Shown: positions 1 through 6,939 of the stretch, one piece after another
How positions within the stretch are numbered: the first letter of the stretch is position 1
Layout: each line of letters starts with the position of its first letter
Assembly: GCA_034696485.1 (NCBI GenBank)
Contig: JAQIWT010001521.1
Coordinates: forward strand, 1 to 10,476
Source: Isohypsibius dastychi
Lineage: Eukaryota > Tardigrada > Eutardigrada > Parachela > Isohypsibiidae
Direction of reading: 5' to 3'
DNA: 10,476 nucleotides
The notes under the pieces: model-generated
The model's database searches: none
Told to the model about the DNA's origin: nothing
Seen by the model: only the letters and a program-made list of their open reading frames with translations
Position numbers and translations under genes: made by a program

Positions 1-62
1 GGGGGGGAGCGACCTTTTTTGATTTTTCATAAACAGTTTAACCTGATGGGTTTATTCTGCAG

Positions 63-1116
63 GGCAAACCTGTTTGGAGTATGGTTGTCGATGGGCGTCA
101 CATTCTCTATGACCCAGATTTCTTGCTCCGTGATCCAAATCGAGAGGGTATAATCAAAGGAGGCTTTCTTCACAACTACAACGCGAAGGATGCCGCGATT
201 GTGGTCCTCCGTAAGTGAACGTTTTCGAACAAGACTGAATCTATTTCTTAAGATCCTTAGCCTATCAGATGTTTTCTGTTAGGTGCCTTTCAAGCAGCAT
301 TTGCTGGCCCTGGTCAACCTTCCCTACCATTCCTCAAAACAATCGGGGTCCAAAAGGTCATCGAGCAAGCCACCTTGTGTGATAAACTGCCAACTGAAAC
401 TATTGATCTGGTAATGAAGACATATGGTCTCATAGAAGGCGCTGATTCGAATACAATCCGCGGCCGCTTCATTGAGGTATGGCCAACTTCAGCTCTCATT
501 GTTGCGAAGCAGATATACGGTAGTCATCCTGTAATAGCTGGCAACCGATGTCAACCATAAGCTGGGCATGATCAAAGAAGCCATGCTTTATGCGAAATAC
601 AACGTAGCTCGGCTTGGTAGCCAGATTTCAGCTTTTGGGTACGATGGAGGCGCCAGTTCGAATACCGTCCAGATTCCAGGGCTTTGTAAGTTTTTGTTAT
701 TTTCGAATTATTTGAAAAAGACAGTGAGTGCGGTTGATGCTTTTCTACAGCCCCATATCATACCCTGGATGTCGGATATCTGTTTGCAAATCGCACCGTT
801 GCTGGAGCGGCAGATGCAACGGTCACTCAGAATTTTCGCAGACAGTTTCAATCGGTTTTGACTCGCGGGTAAGCATGGCTCGAAATGTACAGTGCATGTT
901 CTGAATTGATTAAGAAGTTCTGTTATTAGTTACGGTTTGGGAGAGCCGTTTTACATTGTCAAGCAGAACTACCTTCTCCTGGGAGAAGATCGAAAATGGA
1001 CACGGCAGACGTTTACTAGAGAGCTGCAACTTGTTGAATTCTGGGATATGCTCAAGCTACTCGGATGCAAACCACCACCGCTGGGAGCTGAAGGACCGAA
1101 ATTCCAATTGGTTTAA
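63..1116 (+). CDS. Carboxylesterase/cholinesterase-like protein, C-terminal part (5' partial, 5 exons)
   Basis: This is the C-terminal 264 residues of a type-B carboxylesterase (alpha/beta hydrolase), an enzyme that hydrolyses carboxylic esters. Exons read as 63-210, 283-476, 538-685, 751-868 and 930-1116. All introns are GT-AG with matching phases (1, 0, 1, 2), and the stop is TAA. An acceptor (TTTATTCTGCAG) ends at 62, so earlier exons with the nucleophile Ser lie upstream of the window. Family marks are the VVDGRHILYDPDFLLRD stretch typical before the catalytic acid, the ATDVNHKLGMI segment matching the conserved TDV..F helix, and PYHTLDVGYLF, equivalent to the usual HG.ELPY.F with the catalytic His (visible residue 167, codon 759-761). 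The expected acidic residue appears to be Asp (residue 43, codon 189-191) in NAKDAA, where most members have Glu in N.DEG. The spacing to His, about 124 residues, fits the family. The enzyme class is fairly sure; the substrate is unknown. Confidence 0.82.
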
Positions 1117-1348
1117 TCGAACCTCTGAGTGCGTTGAAGTGACATCCGATTTGAAAACTTCGTAGAAACCAAGTGTGATTCATCTGGAGAGCTAATTTTT
1201 CATACATAGATAACCAGCCTAACTAAAACCGTAAGTCTGTATTACTTCTTTTGAGGCTCTGTCATGAATAAGATACAACAAGGTCAAGCGTGAAATTCCT
1301 TTTCAAAGTACAACGTACCAACTGATAAAACACAATCACGCGAGAGTT
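1117..1348. other. Intergenic; degenerate 3' flank of ALF-like unit 1
   Basis: No gene is visible. From about 1180 the sequence aligns with the 3' flanks of the other ALF-like units. Shared words include AGATAACCAG (also near 2100), GAGGCTCTGTCATGA (compare AAGGCTCTGTCATGA near 2151) and ATACAACAAGGTCAAG. This is the trailing edge of the tandem duplication. The esterase and unit 1 converge here. No clear AATAAA polyadenylation signal was found for either. Confidence 0.6.
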
Positions 1349-1986
1349 CCAGGCGACAGTAACACTATTTACAGTCTCCACCATCTCATTGAAATCTCCT
1401 TGATCGAATTCGCAATCGCAGGTCTTAATGAGGTGATTACGCTAAGCGCAAAAGCGATGGCGCTGACGATGGTGCTGAAAATGAACCCTCTGAATATCGA
1501 CGTTACAGCGCTCAGTGTGATCCATTCTGATGGATGTCGTGGCGCTAAACCCGATTTTGCATGATCCCATCCATTCGGGCTCATACCGACCGAGATTGGT
1601 CGATTTGAAAATGGGATGACGGCATGGTGTCATCGCTTTTTTGCTTAGCGCAATCTCCCCAATTTGCTGAACCAGCTGTTCCTTCGTAGCCTTCTTAGTT
1701 CGAGCCAGTTCAGCCAAGTACTGCTTCAAGGCGCATCCGCGGCCCAAGCACTTGCTTTTGCTCCATGATCCCAATCCAGGACAATTGAGATCACTATGAA
1801 ATCCTGGATCACGAACGAAGTCGCATTTGTATTCAAACGCCTCCCAGCTCACTCTTTTTGCCAACATGTCTCGGATTCCAGGATACGCGATATTTTTCAA
1901 GAAGGCGATAAATTGTACGAAGTTTTGACCCTGCGCTGTGGTACTGCGCACGCAAGCATGAAGGTTTCGATTAAAACGGTTTTCAT
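1349..1986 (-). pseudogene. ALF-like unit 1, inactivated copy
   Basis: This is a broken paralogue of the two intact ALF-like genes downstream. The conserved core (SWEAFEYKCDFVRDPGFHS, then CPGLGSWSKSKCLGRGCA) is easily read on the - strand. Five lesions are visible. First, one base is missing in the signal-peptide region near 1945, so the ATG at 1986 (MKTVLI...) is out of frame with the core. Second, a 21-bp in-frame deletion takes seven residues out of the Cys-to-Cys loop. Third, a 12-bp deletion removes four residues after the CLGRGC motif. Fourth, a 231-bp inverted-repeat element at 1430-1660 separates the last 26 or so codons. Fifth, the stop TGA used by unit 2 reads TGG here (1349-1351). 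No TATA box is seen upstream. A continuous reading frame covers 1442-2008, but its N-terminus is out-of-frame sequence without a signal peptide, so I treat the copy as dead. Confidence 0.85.
1430..1660. mobile_element. Short non-autonomous DNA transposon (MITE-like) inside ALF-like unit 1
   Basis: A 231-bp block is absent from units 2 and 3 and ends in inverted repeats. The left arm 1430-1463 starts GAGGTGATTACGCTAAGC. The right arm 1627-1660, read as its complement, starts GGGGAGATTGCGCTAAGC. By hand count 27 of 34 positions match. The trinucleotide AAT flanks both sides (1427-1429 and 1661-1663), whereas unit 2 has a single AAT at the same point (GTCTGAATTTGC), so the insertion site is directly reconstructed as a 3-bp target duplication. 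The interior codes for nothing recognisable. A GG-rich start plus a 3-bp duplication is compatible with the PIF/Harbinger group, but AAT is not its usual TWA target, so the superfamily is left open. Confidence 0.8.
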
Positions 1987-2246
1987 CTCGTAGGACGACA
2001 CTTATCAAATGAGATGCGATTCCTAAATGAGTTGATGAGACATCCGAATGAGAAACACCGTTTCAACTAAGAATGGTTCATTTGGCGAGAGCTCATACGT
2101 AGATAACCAGTCTAATCAAAACCGTGTACGGATCTGGTCTCACTTCTTCTAAGGCTCTGTCATGAAATAGATACAACAAGGTCAAGAGGGAAATTATTTT
2201 TTCAAGCACAGCGTATCAACTGATAGAACATGGTCACGCGAGAGTT

Positions 2247-2681
2247 TCAGGCGACAGTAACACTGTTGACAGCCTCCACCATCTCATTGATATCTCCTTG
2301 GTCGAATTCACAGTTGCAAGTCTGAATTTGCTGAACCAGCTGTTCCTTCGTAGCCTTCTTGGTACGAACCAGTTCAGCCAAGTACTGCTTCATCGGCTCT
2401 TTGAAGGCGCATCCGCGGCTCAGGCACTTGCTTTTGCTCCAAGATCCCAGTCCAGGACAAGTGAGATAGCCATCATACTTCCATTCCCAGCTATGAAATC
2501 CTGCATCACGCACAAATGTACATTTGTGTCCAAAAGCTTCCCAGCTTCTCTCTAATTTGAAATCCAAGCGAATAAAATCATAGAGGCCTCTGAGGATGTT
2601 TACAGACTGTATGAGGTCTTGACCATGAGCTCCAGTACCGAGCACCGCAAATACGAAGACCACGATGAGAGTAGTTTTCAT
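2247..2681 (-). CDS. Anti-lipopolysaccharide factor-like secreted protein (unit 2)
   Basis: This is a 144-residue intronless protein of the anti-lipopolysaccharide factor/scygonadin type, secreted host-defence proteins that bind bacterial envelope lipids. Residues 1-20 form a clear signal peptide (MKTTLIVVFVFAVLGTGAHG) with probable cleavage before Gln21. The signature is Trp47 followed by Cys54 and Cys75 enclosing exactly 20 residues, then Pro-Gly. This gives the 22-residue disulphide loop that defines ALFs. An amphipathic, Lys-rich segment follows (residues 94-119). Beyond the two canonical cysteines it has four more: Cys86, Cys91, Cys122 and Cys124. The loop is not strongly basic (Arg58 and Lys68 against Asp59, Glu66 and Asp70), unlike classical ALFs. 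The ATG at 2681 is chosen because it begins the signal peptide; the codon five residues upstream is GTG. A TATA box lies about 94 bp upstream. The fold assignment is fairly confident; antimicrobial function is inferred. Confidence 0.82.
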   Translation of the reverse strand: MKTTLIVVFVFAVLGTGAHGQDLIQSVNILRGLYDFIRLDFKLERSWEAFGHKCTFVRDAGFHSWEWKYDGYLTCPGLGSWSKSKCLSRGCAFKEPMKQYLAELVRTKKATKEQLVQQIQTCNCEFDQGDINEMVEAVNSVTVA

Positions 2682-2774
2682 CTTGTTGGTTGACACTGTA
2701 CAAATAAGTCGCGATTCCCAAAACCTGGCTTGTCAATAGTTCTCAAAATCCAGCAGTCTACAGTACTCAACTGG

Positions 2775-2782
2775 TTTTTATA
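2775..2782 (-). promoter_or_regulatory. TATA box of ALF-like unit 2
   Basis: The - strand reads TATAAAAA in the context CTTATAAAAACC. It lies about 94 bp above the ATG at 2681, which allows a transcription start near 2745-2750 and a 5' leader of roughly 65-70 bases. A GATA-type word (AGATAG) lies about 35 bp further up. GGGAATTCAA, a partial match to an NF-kB/Rel site, lies at about 2869-2878 on the - strand. These factor sites are suggestive only. Confidence 0.55.
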
Positions 2783-2942
2783 AGCTTCTAGATGTCAAAT
2801 TGGGCAACTGACGCTATCTTTAAAAAGGATCGGCATACTTCGTATCCAGAATAACTGCAATCAGGTTGAATTCCCACGTACATGTTAAAAACAGAGGTTG
2901 GGTAACTAGCATCTGGTCACCATATCACGCCAACAACCGAAC

Positions 2943-3080
2943 AAGAACGCAGTAACCTCTGCCCACTTCGCATAACTGCGCCTCTGTTTTGGTGATTCCA
3001 TGCGTAATCAGGGAAAAAGAACGCAGAAAGGTTTGCCCACTTCGGATAGCTGCACCTGTGTTTTGGTGATCCCATGCGTA
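2943..3080. repeat. Two imperfect 74-bp tandem repeats
   Basis: Two copies start with AAGAACGCAG at 2943 and 3017, a 74-bp period. They share GCCCACTTCG, the TGTTTTGGTGAT block and CATGCGTA (2999 and 3073). They lie in the spacer between units 2 and 3. No coding capacity is apparent. Confidence 0.8.
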
Positions 3081-3582
3081 GAGACGGTGAGGATGGGCCA
3101 GTCGTACCATCAAAGTTCTATTACCATATCAGCATCTGCGCCGTTCGTTCTTCGTTGTGTGTTTATCATAGCTGAGGTGCCAATATCATGTAATCATTTA
3201 GTATATAACTGAAACAACAGGCTAATTCGGAATAGACTTCGTTTTCGGCCTACTTTCTTGCATTTATGTGTTTGAAGACCGTGATAAAATGCCTCACATT
3301 GGCACTGGGCTGAAACGCTCGAAATCTGTGCGCTACACTATGCATCGAGACAATGTAACAATGAAGCAAATTGATTTCTCTGCTTATTTTCACCATTTTG
3401 AGAGTTATATTCTCGAATCTCGGCAATGCGGATGCCGAATCGGCATCTGCGTTCAATCCTGAGAAAATTGTTCATTCTTCGCGGCAGCTCTGGTTTTTGG
3501 AAGGGTGGACAGTTAAAATTTGAATGCACGTTGAATGAAATATATTTATGTGAATATATATGTATTATTCGAAAACAGTATG
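3081..3582. other. Intergenic spacer between ALF-like units 2 and 3
   Basis: About 500 bp with no supported gene. Short reading frames on both strands overlap one another and resemble no family. The only structure noticed is a small 7-bp inverted repeat (GATGCCG, AAT, CGGCATC) at 3431-3447. From 3583 the word CCATTTGGCGAGAGCTC begins the 3' flank shared with unit 2 (near 2079). Confidence 0.5.
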
Positions 3583-3745
3583 ATCCATTTGGCGAGAGCT
3601 CTATCGTAATTCATGGGGGTTGACCACTCTGGTCAAACCGTTTAATTTGGCCTATTGTTTTGAGGCTCATTTGTCAAAACCATAAAACAAGGTCTAAAGT
3701 ATCGTAATTCGTAAGGAAGTATATAAGCTGAAATTCTTAAATAAA

Positions 3746-3820
3746 GGTTGTGCGAATAGCAAAAGGTTGTGGAAATGGTTGTGGGAATAGCGTTTGGGTT
3801 AAAAAGGTTGTGGGAATAGC
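3746..3820. repeat. Short interspersed repeat GGTTGTGGGAATAGC, four copies
   Basis: Copies are at 3746-3760 (one change), 3765-3776 (shortened), 3777-3791 (perfect) and 3806-3820 (perfect). They lie about 60-140 bp beyond the stop codon of ALF-like unit 3, so they probably fall in or just after its 3' UTR, where the transcript would read the complement (GCTATTCCCACAACC). Units 1 and 2 lack them. Confidence 0.75.
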
Positions 3821-3882
3821 CTCTCCCAATTCTTTTTCCAAGCACAACACATCAACGAACAGAACAATAACATGCGAGAATT

Positions 3883-4302
3883 TCAGGCGACATTGAGACC
3901 ATGCACAGCCTCAACCATATCATCGATATCCGTTTGATCGAATTCGCAGTCGCATGTCTGGATGTGTTGAATCAGTTGTGCTTTCGTTGCCCTTTTGGTC
4001 CGAAGCAGTTCAGCCAAGTATTCTTTCATCGGCTCTTTGAAGGCACATCCGCGGCTCAAGCAATTGCTTCCAGTCCATGATCCCAGTCCAGGGCAGCTGA
4101 GATGGCCATCATATCTCCAATTCCATCTATGGAATCCTGATTCGCGAACAAAATCACATTCGTACCCAAATGCTTCCCAGCTTTTTGTTTTTGAAAAATG
4201 CGGCCACAGAAGCTTTTGAAAGCCAGACCGAACGGGCTGCTGAATCTGAGCAACGGTGCTGAAAATCCCAAGTGCAAAAATCACGATCAGAATAGTTGTC
4301 AT
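3883..4302 (-). CDS. Anti-lipopolysaccharide factor-like secreted protein (unit 3)
   Basis: This is a 139-residue intronless paralogue of unit 2, about 70% identical across the last 98 residues by hand count, but almost unrelated between the signal peptide and the conserved Trp42. The signal peptide is residues 1-18 or so (MTTILIVIFALGIFSTVA). Cys49 and Cys70 enclose the 20-residue loop typical of ALFs, followed by PGLGSW. The four extra cysteines of unit 2 are kept (Cys81, Cys86, Cys117, Cys119). The loop has three Arg and two His against three acidic residues, so it is slightly more basic than in unit 2 but still not the strongly cationic loop of classical ALFs. The frame stays open 23 codons upstream to an ATG at 4371. 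That ATG lies only about 5 bp below the TATA box and precedes the expected transcription start, so 4302 is preferred. It is likely a secreted, disulphide-rich immune effector; ligand unknown. Confidence 0.82.
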   Translation of the reverse strand: MTTILIVIFALGIFSTVAQIQQPVRSGFQKLLWPHFSKTKSWEAFGYECDFVRESGFHRWNWRYDGHLSCPGLGSWTGSNCLSRGCAFKEPMKEYLAELLRTKRATKAQLIQHIQTCDCEFDQTDIDDMVEAVHGLNVA

Positions 4303-4375
4303 TTTACACAGGCGAAAACTGATTAAATAAGCTACGTGTCTTGGAACTTGAAATTTAACAATATTCTTCATTTGG

Positions 4376-4384
4376 CTTTATATA
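4376..4384 (-). promoter_or_regulatory. TATA box of ALF-like unit 3
   Basis: The - strand reads TATATAAAG in the context CATATATAAAGCC, about 75 bp above the chosen ATG (4302). The position matches that of the unit 2 TATA box relative to its start, and places transcription initiation near 4345-4350. Confidence 0.55.
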
Positions 4385-4734
4385 TGGTTATCTAGCTATT
4401 GTAATTACGATGTACCCACAATGTGTCAACAAGATGCCAATCATAATTGGAAGGTCCGTGTACTGCGAATTACACGAGTAATCGTGTTAGGGGATTTCTC
4501 CTCGTAGTGATTGATCTATCGCACGTCACAAGCCGTGCAAACAAAAAGTACCACCAAAGTACGGTCTTGGTCCACCAGCTCGCAAACAGCTCATTCAAAC
4601 CCAAAAAAACAACGAAAAAGTCTCAGTATGAACACTTCCATAAAAGATATCAAATAACGAATGGAAAAAAGTCATTTAAGAATTCTAGTCATATTCGTCA
4701 GGTCACCGAACGGACTGAAGAAATACCATCTAAA
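4385..4734. other. Intergenic; upstream of ALF-like unit 3, downstream of the Dicer relic
   Basis: A 350-bp stretch with no supported gene. A + strand frame (4447-4776) stays open but begins with TTG, has no family resemblance, and overlaps the end of the Dicer relic on the other strand. The upstream regulatory region of unit 3 must lie here, but I recognise no convincing factor sites. Confidence 0.45.
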
Positions 4735-5768
4735 TCAGAACATATTCTTCAGCTGAGCATGCTTCAATTGGAGTAAGGCGTTTCTAGCAGCACTACATTT
4801 CGCAGCACGCGAATTATTCCCGATGCCAGTGAATTCGCCCTTTCCAAACACTTGCACCGTCACCGACACTTTGTTCCTCGCGCAGAACTCACTTTTTTTG
4901 ACACAGAAAAAACGTGAACATCTATTGAAAACACGAACAACTCAAAACTCGCCGCACCCGAAGTGATTATTAGCCGGTTCAGCTTCCATCAATAAGCGCA
5001 CAGGATTCTTCGGACAATGCTCGACATATCGATCTGAAAACAAATCCCAACCGAACTCCTTTTTCGTTCAGCGATTTCGGAAGTTTGGCACAAACCAATT
5101 GTCTCTTTCAACAAATTATAATAAACTTTCCAGACTGCGTTAAGTGAAAGGCCGCAGTCCAAAAATATCGCGCCGGCAACCGACTCGAACAAAAAAAATC
5201 TCCTTAGATTAATCCCTGCGTGCCACATTAAAGCTTTTTAATATTACACACAATTGTTTAAGTGGCACACATTGTGATAATGTAGCACACTAAATTAATC
5301 TCTGTCGTCGTCATCTTCAATGCCCAGATCCAACTACAAACGAAAAAGTCACATCAGGTAATTAATCAATTCAGCCTAATTCCTCTTTCAAAAACGTTAA
5401 AATTTAACAGTTCAAAATTCAAATACTCCATACTTCATATCTATCATTTCAAGACACCAGAAATTTGTGTGCTCAGATTTCGTTTATGTAAAGCCATATT
5501 TGTTCATGTGAGGGCACCATACCATATCATCGCGAACCGGAAATACGCTCTTGTCTTCTTTGTGTTTTTCGTCAACGAACTGTTTAATCAGCCGGAATAT
5601 TCTCGGGTTGGAATATTTGCTGTGATTATGGAAGTTATTCTGAGCCGCCAACGTGGAAAACGTTTTGTTGTTAACCAAGGCCGAACGTAAATCCGTCAGT
5701 TTTCCAGGACCCAAACATGCATCGTTGTTGTACAAATATCGGGTCACCAAAAAATCCAGAACGGTTCA
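4735..5768 (-). pseudogene. Dicer C-terminal relic (RNase IIIb and dsRNA-binding domain)
   Basis: Dicer cuts double-stranded RNA into small RNAs. Three pieces of its C-terminus are readable on the - strand. 5762-5523 gives VLDFLVTRYLY, then LTDLRSALVNN, the RNase IIIb hallmark. After an intron at 5522-5334 (GTATGG...TTTGTAG), 5333-5298 gives an acidic linker (LDLGIEDDDDRD). 5228-4989 gives FESVAGAIFLDCGLSLNAVW. 4998-4735 gives MEAEP and a dsRNA-binding domain (KVSVTVQVFGKGEFTGIG...AAKCSAARNALLQLK) ending TGA. Damage: TGA at 5766-5768 just above the first piece; TAA at 5295-5297 beside a small insertion; a frame change around an eight-T run where Gly-Asp should precede FES, so the catalytic Asp is missing; a frameshift near 4990-5000; and TGA at 4942-4944. 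No helicase, PAZ or RNase IIIa is seen above it. Weak similarity (SSTEELN) may reach about 5810. Retention of an intron argues for a genomic fragment rather than a processed copy. Confidence 0.82.
5208..5300. mobile_element. Small inverted-repeat insertion within the Dicer relic
   Basis: An 80-bp block (5214-5293) lies between direct repeats ATTAATC (5208-5214 and 5294-5300). Its ends are imperfect inverted repeats: CCTGCGTGCCACATTA on the left against TTAGTGTGCTACATTA as the complement of the right, 11 of 16 by hand count. It sits exactly between the acidic linker and the FESVAGA segment of Dicer, where no such sequence belongs. This is consistent with a tiny MITE, but the block is short and AT-rich, so chance cannot be excluded. 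Confidence 0.45.
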
Positions 5769-5829
5769 GAGATTGAAGACAGTTTAGTTCTTCAGTTGAA
5801 CTTTAGATAAAAGTAACCGATTTCGGAGA

Positions 5830-6010
5830 TGGACCCCCAGTGTATTTCGCGAGACCCCCTGATTTAAAAAAATCGCACCCCCGCAATTCCCCCTGGAGTC
5901 GATCGCTCTAGGTGCGTTTTTTTGAAAACCGATTGCACCCCCGCAGTTTTTTTGCGACTTTTTTCTTGACCGATCGCGTGGGTGCTACAATAGCACCCCG
6001 GGGGTTCCTG
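5830..6010. repeat. C/T-rich foldback repeat module
   Basis: GCACCCCCGCA occurs twice (5875-5885 and 5935-5945). An A-run plus CGCACC near 5866-5879 faces GGTGCG plus a T-run at 5911-5923 as an inverted repeat. A perfect 8-bp hairpin GGGTGCTA-CAA-TAGCACCC sits at 5980-5998, followed by a G run. Composition is unlike the neighbouring sequence and no reading frame is convincing. It is probably part of a non-autonomous mobile element whose ends I cannot define. It lies directly above the truncated start of the Dicer relic. Confidence 0.5.
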
Positions 6011-6748
6011 AGCTCGATCCGTCCCTGACCAGCACCAGTCAGATATCTTGACATTATGCTGACCGGCTTTTGCTAACAATCTAGCGAGATGAGGCAAAAA
6101 ACATGTCGGGCTGAAGAGGTGTTCAGAAAGTGATCAAAAGGTCACGCTGAGATTGTTTAACTCGTATTTACCTGTTGATGTATATAACCGCTTTCGCCGA
6201 ATGGATTGAAATGAACAAGATTGATCTACCATAACGGATCTGAAGATTTCGCAAAACAAGATGATCGCTCTAACGAGGTGCCTGGTTAGCTGCATTCGAT
6301 TCCAAGCCTCGCCTCGCTTGACCAAGAGTTGACTAATGCCTGTTTGATGTCCCTGCGGTACCGCTAAATGTTTTTGATGATTGAAACCACATGCCGCAAT
6401 GTGAGGTCAGTAACGTTGCGTGGAGTTCAAACTCGCGTATCAAACTCGCTGTACTTTAAACGGCTTACGTGTATTAGCATTATCAGCGCTTTCTGCAAGA
6501 TCACTTTGTGAGAATGAATGATGGGAGATTGCTAAACATCATTTTTGGTTATCGTTCTTCAATCTGCTTTCTCGTTTTTCAATCTGATCTCAGTTTGATT
6601 CGAATACGGTACAGTATGAGCGGCTCAACAGTTTGCTGGAAACACGTTAGCATTTGCCAAGCAAAGTGGGAAGTTAGAAAGAGGGATTCAGAATTAATCC
6701 AATCAGGCGTTTCCATTGCTTTCGTTAAACAAAGCAAGTGCGTCAAGT
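6011..6748. other. Intergenic, no gene recognised
   Basis: About 740 bp between the foldback module and the hairpin ahead of the kelch gene. Short frames on both strands have no recognisable similarity and mostly lack ATG starts. The promoter of the kelch gene should be in the right-hand part, but no TATA box or other clear core element was identified. Confidence 0.5.
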
Positions 6749-6787
6749 CAATACAACAGCAAGCGCGTGCCCCTTGCTGTTGTATTG
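6749..6787. repeat. Perfect 15-bp hairpin upstream of the kelch gene
   Basis: The arms are CAATACAACAGCAAG (6749-6763) and its exact complement CTTGCTGTTGTATTG (6773-6787), with a 9-nt loop. Further out, AGTGCG (6736-6741) can pair with CGCACT (near 6796-6801), giving an extended foldback. It lies about 150 bp before the kelch start codon, so it may be in the promoter or 5' UTR. Its function is unknown. Confidence 0.8.
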
Positions 6788-6939
6788 CTTGCTGCTCGCA
6801 CTTCGCGGGTAACTCATGGGCAGGAAAAAAGTAAAACACTCAAAACTGGCATTTCTCTCGCAATCAAGCAGGGCGGAAAGTTCCCGTTTCCGTTTTGAGC
6901 AAAAAAAGATCTTCTTCAACCAGCTGTCATATTTCTGAT

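Noticed and set aside
1442-2008. A 188-codon open frame over ALF-like unit 1 as a functional gene
   Set aside because: Its N-terminus comes from out-of-frame signal-peptide sequence and its C-terminus from the transposon. The loop is deleted, so it is a remnant frame.
3431-3447. A small palindrome GATGCCG-AAT-CGGCATC
   Set aside because: Only 7 bp of stem with no context; expected by chance in a window this size.
4303-4371. An upstream ATG extending ALF-like unit 3 by 23 residues
   Set aside because: It lies about 5 bp below the TATA box, before any plausible transcription start, and would bury the signal peptide.
4447-4776. A 109-codon + strand frame
   Set aside because: It starts with TTG, shows no family resemblance, and overlaps the Dicer dsRNA-binding segment on the other strand.
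4989-5228. A transposase fragment on the - strand
   Set aside because: The first impression was of a transposase, but FESVAGAIFLD...SLNAVW together with the RNase IIIb and dsRBD pieces on the same strand fits Dicer far better.
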